In this document: positions 1-5,745 of the stretch, piece by piece | Layout of the letters: each line of letters starts with the position of its first letter | Position numbering within the stretch: the stretch's first letter is position 1 | Source: Chromatiales bacterium | GTDB taxonomy: Bacteria; Pseudomonadota; Gammaproteobacteria; Thiohalomonadales; Thiohalomonadaceae | Direction: 5' to 3' | DNA: 10,307 nucleotides | Assembly (NCBI GenBank): GCA_029864785.1 | Contig: JAOTST010000028.1 | Location: 1-10,307 of the forward strand | Made by a program: the position numbers and the translations under genes | Notes under the pieces: model-generated | Told to the model about the DNA's origin: nothing | Seen by the model: only the letters and a program-made list of their open reading frames with translations | Database searches by the model: none

Positions 1-644
1 TGACCACCTTTAAGTTGAATATGTTGCTCGTCATCTTCCATTTTGATAATGCCAATTATCTGCTGCTGGGGAACCAGGGCATTGCGATGTACACGAATAA
101 CGGTTTTATCAAAACGGGACTCAAGTTGTTTGAGGGACTCTTCTAAAAGAAGGTTTCGTTCGCTAAGGCAGGCGGTGACATATTTGCTCTCGGCTTGAAA
201 GTAGAGGATGTCACTCAGGGGAATTAGGGAGACTTTTCCTTTTTCGATTGCGCGTAACATAGGCTCTTCTGTTTTGGCGATGGGCATGATTCGTTCGCGT
301 GCCTTGCGAATTGCATGAGCCAGCTTTTCTTTACGGATCGGTTTTAACAGGTAATCAATCGCCTCAACCCCAAAGGCCTCTAAGGCGTGTTCGCTGTAGG
401 CGGTAGTAAAGATAATCAGCGGCGGTGATTTTAGCGCTTGGAGTTTGTGTGCCAGCCCCATCCCATCTAGTCCCGGCATCCGAATATCGAGCAGAATAAT
501 GTCGGGCGAGTGAGTCTTGATTTTAGCCAGTGCACTCGTGCCACTATCGGCTTCGTCGATGGAGTGAATATCATTCATATTGGCAAGAAGTCGTTGCAGA
601 CGTTCACGAGCCAATTTTTCATCATCGACAATCAGAAGCTTCAT
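1..644 (-). CDS. algR: LytTR-family response regulator (AlgR-like), 3' end cut by window edge
   Basis: This is a DNA-binding response regulator, translated from the reverse complement; 214 codons are visible and the C-terminus lies beyond position 1. Residues 1-120 form a receiver domain. It begins MKLLIVDDEKLARERL with acidic-pocket residues D7 and D8, a phospho-acceptor D53 in LLDIRMPG, T80/T81 in IIFTTAYSEHA, and K101 in YLLKP. From about residue 130 there is a LytTR DNA-binding domain (ILYFQAESKYV, RVHRNALV). Its ATG overlaps the stop of the upstream kinase by ATGA, so the two are translationally coupled. AlgR proteins run near 245 residues, so about 30 residues are missing here. In Pseudomonas the order argH, algZ, algR, hemC is known, so hemC may follow outside the window. 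The family call is firm. The symbol rests on domain order and on argH lying next door; target genes (pili, exopolysaccharide) cannot be read from this sequence. Confidence 0.9.
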   Translation of the reverse strand, partial: MKLLIVDDEKLARERLQRLLANMNDIHSIDEADSGTSALAKIKTHSPDIILLDIRMPGLDGMGLAHKLQALKSPPLIIFTTAYSEHALEAFGVEAIDYLLKPIRKEKLAHAIRKARERIMPIAKTEEPMLRAIEKGKVSLIPLSDILYFQAESKYVTACLSERNLLLEESLKQLESRFDKTVIRVHRNALVPQQQIIGIIKMEDDEQHIQLKGG

Positions 645-1714
645 CGGTCAACGCCTTTAGCAATAGGGAGTGTAAGTATTACGATAAAGTGCTCATCGGA
701 GCGCAAAATATTGATGCCATCATTTTCAGGATCCAGCGCATTGATGCGGTGGCCGATATTTTCCAGTGCCATGTGGTGGCCGCTACTGCGAATTTGGCGA
801 TAACTATCACCTTGATGGATGGGGTTGGTTACGCTGAGAGTAAATTGGTTATGTCCATATTTTGTTTGAATGGTGATGGTGCCCCCCTCTGGTATCTGTT
901 CGATGCCGTGGTAGATGGCGTTCTCGACTAGTGGTTGCAGAATGAGTGATGGCACCGGTAGGTCAAGGGTGGTGAGGTCGATCTGCCAATCGACATTCAG
1001 ACGTTCACCAAGGCGAAGTGATTCGATCTCCAAATAACGTTTGGTGAGATCTATTTCAGCCTCTAGAGTTCTCTCATGTTCATCATTTTTGAGACTCTGT
1101 CGAAATAGATCAGAGAGATTAAGCAAAGCATTTTCAGCGTGATCAGGATTGGAGTGGATCAGTGAGGTGATCGAGTTGAGGGTGTTAAATAGAAAGTGGG
1201 GTCGGATACGTGACTGGAGTGCTTGCAAACGATAGCTCGCTTCGGCTTCAACCTTCATGCGCCACTGTTGTTGGATATAGAGGTAGCGCAACCCAAAGCC
1301 CCCCACAATGGCACCGATCACCAGACTTTTTAAAAGTAAAAACTCGGCAAAAGGGAGTAGTTGAGGAAGGATGCTCTCTGCGCTAAACCAGAGGATGACC
1401 TGGGTAATAGTGGTGATGGTTCCCAGAAGGATCAGGTAGATCCATAGGAAGGCCTTAGCCGGTGATAGTTTGCGTAGGATGGGGCGTAAAAAACAGAGCA
1501 GTAGCGAGAAGAGCAGTGCGATCCATAGCATGTAGAGTGAGGTGATTGCCAAGACATTCCAGAACGTCTCCAGAGATCGAATTGAAACAAGGGTGATGGT
1601 AATGGCAAATCCCTCGGTGACAATAAAGAGTGGCAGCAGAAATAGCCCTTTACAGAAGTTGGGTAACCACTTGTTCTCCTCTATGTGCCCTTTTTTTGCC
1701 CGTTCTGCTTCCAT
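641..1714 (-). CDS. algZ: Membrane sensor histidine kinase, LytS/AlgZ type
   Basis: This is a 357-residue sensor kinase and the likely partner of the response regulator that overlaps its stop codon. Hydrophobic segments near residues 23-43, 52-76, 89-110 and 121-146 suggest four membrane spans with no large periplasmic domain. A short linker then leads to a His_kinase (PF06580-type) module. The phospho-acceptor is H173 in RPHFLFNTLNSITSLIH, the hallmark of this class. The ATP-binding N-box is PLVENAIYHG (261-270, N265). A weakly conserved glycine-box region follows near 311-325 (SSGHHMALENIGHRI). The ATG at 1714 is supported by a purine-rich GAGGGG site just upstream. It is transcribed divergently from argH, as in Pseudomonas algZ. 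The signal sensed is unknown; a four-span N-terminus without an obvious sensor domain gives no clue. Paralogous LytS-type kinases would look similar, so the symbol depends partly on context. Confidence 0.88.
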   Translation of the reverse strand: MEAERAKKGHIEENKWLPNFCKGLFLLPLFIVTEGFAITITLVSIRSLETFWNVLAITSLYMLWIALLFSLLLCFLRPILRKLSPAKAFLWIYLILLGTITTITQVILWFSAESILPQLLPFAEFLLLKSLVIGAIVGGFGLRYLYIQQQWRMKVEAEASYRLQALQSRIRPHFLFNTLNSITSLIHSNPDHAENALLNLSDLFRQSLKNDEHERTLEAEIDLTKRYLEIESLRLGERLNVDWQIDLTTLDLPVPSLILQPLVENAIYHGIEQIPEGGTITIQTKYGHNQFTLSVTNPIHQGDSYRQIRSSGHHMALENIGHRINALDPENDGINILRSDEHFIVILTLPIAKGVDR

Positions 1715-1717
1715 TTT

Positions 1718-1723
1718 CCCCTC
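1718..1723 (-). promoter_or_regulatory. Ribosome binding site of the histidine kinase gene
   Basis: Read on the minus strand this is GAGGGG followed by AAA and the ATG. It is a strong Shine-Dalgarno match, though the spacing to the ATG is short. It fixes the kinase start at 1714. Confidence 0.6.
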
Positions 1724-1742
1724 TATCGCACACTCAACAATG

Positions 1743-1748
1743 AGTATA
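1743..1748 (-). promoter_or_regulatory. Candidate -10 box for the algZ-like gene
   Basis: Read on the minus strand this is TATACT, about 28 bp before the kinase ATG. A second option, TATAAC, sits at 1761-1766 on the element edge. In either case a -35 would have to fall inside the element, and none is convincing. Confidence 0.25.
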
Positions 1749-1762
1749 GCTAACCCATAGGT

Positions 1763-1795
1763 TATACCCTAGCTCCTCGGAAATACAGGTTTCAG
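1763..1795 (+). repeat. Left terminal inverted repeat of the element
   Basis: This pairs with 2041-2073 as its reverse complement with two mismatches (positions 1785 and 1789 by my reading). The conserved outer core is TATACCCTAGCTCCTCGG. Confidence 0.85.
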
Positions 1796-1890
1796 AGCTC
1801 ATGTATCAAGTCAGAGCAAGGCGCCACACGCAGGAAATGGCTAGTCCTTTTCAAGTGTTGCAACGCCGCGCTGGCTTGATACATGGGCTC
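1795..1890. repeat. Internal inverted repeat 1 of the element
   Basis: GAGCTCATGTATCAAG at 1795-1810 pairs with CTTGATACATGGGCTC at 1875-1890 (15 of 16). The pairing continues inwards imperfectly (CAG.GC..GGCG against its partner before 1875), giving one long arm of the element. Confidence 0.7.
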
Positions 1891-1897
1891 CCGCAGG

Positions 1898-2041
1898 GCA
1901 TGACGAGAAGCAACCATCTTCTTCGTTGCCTACAGGACGTAGGTAATGAGCGATAGCAGGATGCGGTAGCGTTATGAAATCTTGAACTAGATGACTAGTC
2001 CTGCGATTCCATGCCTTGAATATGGATGCTTCTCATCATGC
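1898..2041. repeat. Internal inverted repeat 2 of the element
   Basis: GCATGACGAGAAGCAACCAT at 1898-1917 pairs with ATGGATGCTTCTCATCATGC at 2022-2041 (18 of 20). The right copy abuts the right terminal repeat. Between the arms, smaller pairings such as AGCAGGA with TCCTGC are possible. Confidence 0.7.
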
Positions 2042-2073
2042 TGAAATCTGCATTTCCGAGGAGCTAGGGTATA
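2041..2073 (-). repeat. Right terminal inverted repeat of the element
   Basis: This is the reverse-complement partner of 1763-1795, 31 of 33 matches. It ends CCGAGGAGCTAGGGTATA at the argH side. Confidence 0.85.
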
Positions 2074-2077
2074 TACT
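2072..2077 (+). promoter_or_regulatory. Candidate -10 box for argH at the element edge
   Basis: TATACT (5 of 6 to TATAAT) straddles the right boundary of the inverted-repeat element. No convincing -35 hexamer stands 16-18 bp upstream, inside the element. It lies about 45 bp before the argH ATG. This is the best -10 seen for argH, but weak evidence alone. Confidence 0.3.
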
Positions 2078-2121
2078 TATCGGCTAATTTTGACCACCTG
2101 TATAGAGCTAAGAGTGAATCA

Positions 2122-3522
2122 ATGAGCGATCCCAAGCAAGATAAAGCCGTAGAAAAACCGTGGACTGGCCGTTTTACCGAACCCACTGATGCCTTTGTCG
2201 AGGCCTTCGGTGCCTCGGTCGGTTTTGACCAGCGTATGTATAGACAGGATATTGCAGGTTCCGTCGCTCACGCCAAAATGCTCGCCTCGATCGAGATGCT
2301 CACTAATGATGAGCGTGACATGATTATCAGTGGTCTGGGAGAGATCAAGGCAGAGATCGAGCGCGGTGAATTCCAGTGGTCGATCGCCCTTGAAGATGTC
2401 CACATGAACATCGAGAAGCGCCTCACCGACAAGATTGGTAGTGCAGGCAAGAAGCTCCACACCGGACGTTCACGTAATGATCAGGTGGCGACCGATGTGC
2501 GTCTCTATCTGCGTGATGAGATCGATAGCGCAATCATCCCGGAACTAAAGCGTCTACAGACTGCGCTGATCGAGTTAGCCGAGCGTGAGGCCGAGACCAT
2601 TATGCCCGGTTTTACCCATCTACAGACGGCGCAGCCGATCACCTTCGGACACCACATGTTGGCCTGGAACGAGATGTTGCAGCGCGATAGCGAGCGTCTG
2701 GTTGATTGTCGTAAGCGGACTAATATTATGCCGCTGGGATCTGCGGCGCTGGCCGGTACGACCTACCCGATTGATCGTGATTTCACCGCCAAAGAGCTTG
2801 GCTTTGACAGACCCTGCAACAACTCACTTGATGGTGTCTCAGATCGTGATTTTGCCATTGAATTTCTTAGCTGGGCCTCGTTGCTGTTGATGCACATGTC
2901 GCGCTTCTCGGAAGAGCTTATTTTGTGGAGCTCCAGCCAGTTTGACTGGGTCGATCTGGGAGACTCCTTCTGTACGGGCTCCTCCATCATGCCGCAGAAG
3001 AAGAATCCCGATGTGCCCGAACTAGTGCGCGGTAAAACCGGTCGTGTCTTTGGTTCGCTCAGCTCTATGCTGATGATTATGAAGGGTCAGCCCCTCGCCT
3101 ATAACAAGGACAATCAGGAAGATAAAGAGCCGCTGTTTGACACCATTGATACCGTACGTGGCTGCCTCAAAGTCTATGCCGACATGATGGCGCAGATCAC
3201 CCTTAAGCCCGACAACATGCGTGATGCAGCGCTTCGGGGCTTCGCCACCGCCACCGACCTTGCCGACTATCTGGTACGTAATGGTGTGCCGTTCCGTGAT
3301 GCCCATGAAGTGGTCGGTAAAGCAGTCGCCCTGGGTGTTAAGACCGGTCGTGACCTCTCGGAGATGGATCTGGCGGAGCTAAAAGGCTTCTCCGACGCGA
3401 TTGGTGATGATGTCTTCGAGGTGCTCACCCTTGAGGGTTCAGTTGCCGCACGTGACCACCTTGGTGGCACCGCGCCCAAGCAAGTAAAAGCAGCGGCGGC
3501 TAGAGCAAAGTTAACTCTTTAG
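2122..3522 (+). CDS. argH: Argininosuccinate lyase
   Basis: This cytoplasmic homotetrameric enzyme cleaves argininosuccinate to arginine and fumarate, the last step of arginine synthesis. The 466-residue length is normal for the family. Signature blocks are all present: [13 protein letters not shown] (113-125), [10 protein letters not shown] (163-172, with H166 in the position of the conserved histidine), and the fumarase/lyase superfamily loop [12 protein letters not shown] (286-297) carrying the catalytic serine. The N-terminal PWTGRF start block is typical. The ATG at 2122 has a modest AAGAGTG site upstream. It is the first gene of a compact unit: only 4 bases separate its stop from the next start. 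It is divergent from the algZ-like kinase, with the palindromic element filling the space between. Nothing in it looks degraded. Confidence 0.97.
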   Translation: MSDPKQDKAVEKPWTGRFTEPTDAFVEAFGASVGFDQRMYRQDIAGSVAHAKMLASIEMLTNDERDMIISGLGEIKAEIERGEFQWSIALEDVHMNIEKRLTDKIGSAGKKLHTGRSRNDQVATDVRLYLRDEIDSAIIPELKRLQTALIELAEREAETIMPGFTHLQTAQPITFGHHMLAWNEMLQRDSERLVDCRKRTNIMPLGSAALAGTTYPIDRDFTAKELGFDRPCNNSLDGVSDRDFAIEFLSWASLLLMHMSRFSEELILWSSSQFDWVDLGDSFCTGSSIMPQKKNPDVPELVRGKTGRVFGSLSSMLMIMKGQPLAYNKDNQEDKEPLFDTIDTVRGCLKVYADMMAQITLKPDNMRDAALRGFATATDLADYLVRNGVPFRDAHEVVGKAVALGVKTGRDLSEMDLAELKGFSDAIGDDVFEVLTLEGSVAARDHLGGTAPKQVKAAAARAKLTL

Positions 3523-3526
3523 TGCG

Positions 3527-4204
3527 ATGAATTCAGAGGCGAGGCGCACAGCTTTTCGCACCCTGGCAGAAGGGCTTGAAGGGGTCGATCAAGCGGTCTA
3601 TTTTGCGGCCGATAAAGATCCGCTAGAGCCGGTGATCGGCCATGGCGATCCTGCTGTACCCGTCGCCATCTTCGGGCGCGATCCGGGGCGTGATGAGGTG
3701 ATCCGCCAGATGCCCTTTATCGGTGCCGGTGGCCAGAAGGTGCGCAAGACCCTCTACCTACACCGCTATGGCAAAGAGATGCCCGACTTCGAGGCCTCTG
3801 TTGAGGTGGGTAAGCACTACTTCTGGGCCAACACGGTTCCTTATAAGCCAATCGGCAACAAGGCGTGGTCGATGAAGGTGAAGAAGCAGTTCCAGCCGCT
3901 GGTGGCCGATCTGCTGGTCAACAGCTGGAGTGGTTGTGAGATCATCACCCTTGGTCGCGAGGCCTTCTTCTGGTTTGCGATCAATCAGGCACGTGAAGTC
4001 AAACAGCAGCTAGAACAGTTTTGGCAACGTGATGATCGCTTCACCTCATCCCTTGAGGTCAAAATTACCTCTGTAGAGGGCATTGAGCGCAGCGTACGGT
4101 TACATCCCCTGCCCCATCCATCACCGCTCAACGCCACTTGGTATAAGTGGTTTCCTGATCTATTATTGGGATGTTTAAATAAACTTAAGGGTTCTAACGG
4201 ATGA
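3527..4204 (+). CDS. Uracil-DNA glycosylase superfamily protein, non-canonical motif
   Basis: This 225-residue protein has the fold signatures of the uracil-DNA glycosylase superfamily, family 4/5-like (PF03167 type). Motif 1 lies at 49-67 (FGRDPGRDEVIRQMPFIGAG), aligning with the family pattern G-x-x-P-G-x-x-E...PF-x-G. The segment FWANTVPYKPIGNKAW (99-114) matches the block reading xTNxVxxxP in relatives. The C-terminal HPSP (197-200) corresponds to motif 2. In family 4 the first motif usually reads GEAPG; here it is GRDPG, so the usual acidic residue is replaced by R51 and D52 is shifted by one. The N-terminal cysteines of the iron-sulfur cluster of family 4 are absent (only C137 and C216 exist). 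It may be an active glycosylase of a divergent branch or a nucleic-acid-binding relative. It starts 4 bases after argH and overlaps the next gene by ATGA, so it is probably cotranscribed with both. Confidence 0.75.
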   Translation: MNSEARRTAFRTLAEGLEGVDQAVYFAADKDPLEPVIGHGDPAVPVAIFGRDPGRDEVIRQMPFIGAGGQKVRKTLYLHRYGKEMPDFEASVEVGKHYFWANTVPYKPIGNKAWSMKVKKQFQPLVADLLVNSWSGCEIITLGREAFFWFAINQAREVKQQLEQFWQRDDRFTSSLEVKITSVEGIERSVRLHPLPHPSPLNATWYKWFPDLLLGCLNKLKGSNG

Positions 4205-4470
4205 GCGCACCTCCAGAGAGCATTGAAAAATTAGAACAGCTTCGAAGACGTTCGGAGCAGAAGAAGAAGGATAAAGCCTATGCCGCGCGGCTGGCCGCTC
4301 TTGAGGAGCAGCGTGCAGCAAAGAATGGCGGAGGAACATTTCTGATTATTAGTTTGATTGTTCTAGCGCTGATTGTTGGCACCACCTATCTGTTTGTTAC
4401 CGGGGATAAAAAGGTTGGTTCAAGTGGAGCACTAGATGATGCGGCTAAAATCTCAATAGCGCAGAGATAG
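4201..4470 (+). CDS. Small single-span membrane protein of unknown function
   Basis: This is an 89-residue protein not recognised as a named family. Residues 1-42 are highly charged and rich in K, R, E and Q (EKLEQLRRRSEQKKKDKAY), likely helical or coiled-coil. Residues 46-67 (FLIISLIVLALIVGTTYLFV) form one hydrophobic membrane span. The remaining 20 residues are polar. The positive charge before the span suggests that the N-terminus is cytoplasmic and the short tail periplasmic. The ATG overlaps the stop of the glycosylase-like gene (ATGA), so translation is likely coupled. Being third in an argH-led unit does not by itself assign a role. The coding call rests on the overlap, the coherent protein architecture and the lack of any competing frame. 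Confidence 0.75.
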   Translation: MSAPPESIEKLEQLRRRSEQKKKDKAYAARLAALEEQRAAKNGGGTFLIISLIVLALIVGTTYLFVTGDKKVGSSGALDDAAKISIAQR

Positions 4471-4508
4471 CATCAACAAGTAGTCTCCATTGCGGTCTGT
4501 TTTAACCG

Positions 4509-4844
4509 TTACCAGCCCCATCCCCTAGGGGCGCCGCTATAACCGTAGTTGGGATAGCCTCCAAAGTTGCGAGAGCCATCCCCATAGGGTGGATAGCCGC
4601 CATTGTTGTAGGGTCCGTAACCACCATAATTATAGGGACCGTTGCCATACCCATAGGGTGAGTAACCATAGGGACCTCCTCCATTGTTATCGTCAAACAT
4701 CTCCTCGGCCCAGTACATCGGAGTCCATATGGGCCAGTCGTTCCAGCCATTATTCCAGTTATTACCGTTATTCCACCAAGCGGAGCTGTTGGTTGATAGA
4801 ACCAGCAGCAGTATTGCGATTCCAAAATGAATGAAATTTTTCAT
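4509..4844 (-). CDS. Secreted Gly/Tyr/Asn/Trp-rich protein, sulfur globule protein-like
   Basis: This is a 111-residue exported protein. The start is placed at 4844, nine codons inside the longest frame, because the ATG there has a GGAG site at the right distance and opens a clean signal peptide: MKN, then a hydrophobic core, then SSA before W23. The mature part is low-complexity: W/N-rich at 23-45 (WWNNGNNWNNGWNDW), a short acidic patch (AEEMFDD, 46-52), then Gly/Tyr/Pro repeats such as GPYGYSPYGYGNGPYNYGG to the end. There are no cysteines. This composition, length and signal peptide resemble the envelope proteins of periplasmic sulfur globules in purple and colourless sulfur bacteria (Sgp family). 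That assignment is by resemblance only. Other Gly/Tyr-rich secreted proteins, for example surface-structure or coat proteins, could look alike. It is convergent with the argH unit and divergent from the acidic repeat protein. Confidence 0.6.
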   Translation of the reverse strand: MKNFIHFGIAILLLVLSTNSSAWWNNGNNWNNGWNDWPIWTPMYWAEEMFDDNNGGGPYGYSPYGYGNGPYNYGGYGPYNNGGYPPYGDGSRNFGGYPNYGYSGAPRGWGW

Positions 4845-4872
4845 GGCTATATCTCCATCTAAATCGTACAAA

Positions 4873-4905
4873 ATTATAGATAACTCTCAATTTATATTAG
4901 GTCAA
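4873..4905 (-). promoter_or_regulatory. Candidate promoter of the sulfur globule-like gene
   Basis: On the minus strand a perfect TATAAT lies at 4873-4878, about 28 bp before the start codon, in a very AT-rich stretch. A TTGACC hexamer lies at 4900-4905, but 21 bp from that box; at 17 bp it instead faces the poorer TATCTA. The -10 is convincing; the -35 pairing is uncertain. Confidence 0.45.
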
Positions 4906-4921
4906 TTTTAGAAAGGTGGGG

Positions 4922-4950
4922 TTGACGCTGTGAAAAATATCGCCTTGAAT
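4922..4950 (+). promoter_or_regulatory. Candidate sigma-70 promoter of the acidic repeat protein gene
   Basis: TTGACG at 4922-4927 (5 of 6) is followed after 17 bp by TTGAAT at 4945-4950 (4 of 6). The site is 31 bp before the start codon, and an AAGGA ribosome site stands at 4968-4972. Confidence 0.45.
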
Positions 4951-4981
4951 GGGTTCAAGCTCATCGAAAGGATAAAGAATC

Positions 4982-5683
4982 ATGGCTGAACACTATGTCG
5001 TCGCCTACAACGGCCAGTTAGCAGAAGGGAAAACGCTAGAGGTGGTCAAGCAGGGTGTGGCTCAACTTTTTAAGGTTGATGTGGCTAAGATTGAGCACCT
5101 CTTCACGGGTCAATGGGGCTCCATCAAAAAGGGTGTGGATGAGGCGACGGCCAAGAAGTATCAGGGTGCGTTGGCAAAGATGGGGGCCATCTGTAAAGTG
5201 GTTACCGAGGCGCAGTTTGCTGAGTTGAGTAGCGCTCCCGCTGTTGAAGCTAAGCCCGATCCGGCTATGTCTGAGAAGCCACAGGCGAAGGTAACCATGA
5301 CAGAAGATACGGGCTTGTTGCGCTCCGTGGTCAAAGAGGCTCCGGCCGGACTGGGTGGGCTTGAAGGGATCTCCGTGGAAGAGAATTGGGATCAACTTGA
5401 GACGCATGATAATACACCGCCTCCGCAGGTTGATCTCTCCGGGGTGGCAATGGCCGAGGTGGGTGCTGAACTGACAGAGCATCAGGACATTCCTGATCTG
5501 GAGGTTGATCTTAGTGAAATTACACTCGATGCTTTGGGCGTCGATATGTCTGATCATCAGGAGCCCCCTGCGTTAGATGTTGATACCAGTGAGATGATCC
5601 TCGATGAGCCGGGAGTGACCATTGTGGAACACAAGCCGGTCGTAGAACCGGAGATCGATATCAGCAAGATATCACTTGAGTAG
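4982..5683 (+). CDS. Acidic repeat protein of unknown function with small N-terminal domain
   Basis: This is a 233-residue protein with no signal peptide and no membrane span. Residues 1-75 form a compact domain (YVVAYNGQLAEGKTLEVVKQ, then FKVDVAKIEHLFTG and the segment ending GAICKV). From memory this resembles an N-terminal module that gammaproteobacteria attach to membrane or zinc-ribbon proteins (for example DUF805-type proteins), but no membrane part exists here. Residues 80-135 are a Pro/Ala/Glu/Lys linker. Residues 140-233 are four copies of a 25-residue acidic repeat, the last one shortened. The whole protein is strongly negative and probably cytoplasmic. The start has AAGGA at good distance. 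It is divergent from the sulfur-globule-like gene and upstream of gshA, from which it is separated by a 62-bp gap with its own -10 box. No function is assigned. Confidence 0.8.
   Translation: MAEHYVVAYNGQLAEGKTLEVVKQGVAQLFKVDVAKIEHLFTGQWGSIKKGVDEATAKKYQGALAKMGAICKVVTEAQFAELSSAPAVEAKPDPAMSEKPQAKVTMTEDTGLLRSVVKEAPAGLGGLEGISVEENWDQLETHDNTPPPQVDLSGVAMAEVGAELTEHQDIPDLEVDLSEITLDALGVDMSDHQEPPALDVDTSEMILDEPGVTIVEHKPVVEPEIDISKISLE
5399..5680 (+). repeat. Four 25-codon tandem repeats inside the acidic protein
   Basis: Protein units start at residues 140, 165, 190 and 215, each 25 residues except the last (19). The shared pattern is x-x-H-x-x-x-P-x-L-x-V-D-x-S-e-i-x-L-D-x-x-G-V-x-x; for example TEHQDIPDLEVDLSEITLD and SDHQEPPALDVDTSEMILD. 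The DNA copies are diverged, so the duplication is old and held at protein level. Confidence 0.8.
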
Positions 5684-5708
5684 CCTCGCAGGTTGTTAGC
5701 AACCAGCC

Positions 5709-5714
5709 TATAAT
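5709..5714 (+). promoter_or_regulatory. Candidate -10 box of gshA
   Basis: A perfect TATAAT lies 31 bp before the GTG start. The -35 position (around 5685-5691, CTCGCA or TCGCAG) is weak. A small dyad GGTTG-TTAG-CAACC at 5691-5704 sits in the spacer and could be an operator or chance. Confidence 0.4.
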
Positions 5715-5745
5715 CGGCGCCTCTTTTGATATTAGGTTCTCTTGC

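Larger units (their letters stand above)
1763..2073. mobile_element. MITE-like palindromic element between the algZ-like gene and argH
   Basis: A 311-bp non-coding block is bounded by 33-bp terminal inverted repeats (1763-1795 and 2041-2073) that match at 31 of 33 positions when one is reverse-complemented. The outermost bases are TATACCCTAGCTCCTCGG. Two further inverted repeats are nested inside (1795-1810 with 1875-1890; 1898-1917 with 2022-2041). The two edges share TA or TATA, which fits a TA target duplication as made by IS630/Tc1-type transposases; if so, the element proper would be 1767-2069. No open reading frame of meaningful length is present, so it would depend on a transposase elsewhere. 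Each edge is 48 bp from the start codon of the flanking gene. I do not recognise a named family. The alternative is a large structured regulatory or REP-like repeat. Multiple copies in the same genome would settle it. Confidence 0.7.

Noticed and set aside
530..931. Plus-strand open frame of 133 codons opposite the regulator/kinase junction
   Set aside because: It lies antisense to two clearly conserved genes, has no recognisable domain, and its translation shows no coherent protein character.
4471..4508. Terminator between the convergent small membrane protein gene and the globule-like gene
   Set aside because: No stem of useful length with a T-run is visible in the 38-bp gap on either strand.
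4580..4680. Short repeats of CCATAGGG and similar that could look like a repeat array
   Set aside because: They are codon repeats for Pro-Tyr-Gly in the secreted protein; no constant spacer or unit length is seen, so this is not CRISPR.
4502..4825. Second minus-strand frame over the globule-like gene, Met/Thr/Pro-rich
   Set aside because: It is a frame shift of the low-complexity repeats in the true gene; it has no signal peptide and no ribosome site.
4509..4871. Longer start for the globule-like protein at 4871
   Set aside because: The extra nine residues (MYDLDGDIA) would put charge ahead of the signal peptide, and the GGAG site fits the internal ATG at 4844.
5036..5557. Minus-strand open frame of 173 codons opposite the acidic protein
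   Set aside because: It is the shadow of a real gene with a good start, promoter and repeats; the antisense product is His/Leu/Arg-rich without motif.
5691..5704. GGTTG-TTAG-CAACC hairpin as a terminator for the acidic protein gene
   Set aside because: The stem is only 5 bp and is followed by AGCCTATAAT, not a T-run; it overlaps the gshA promoter region.
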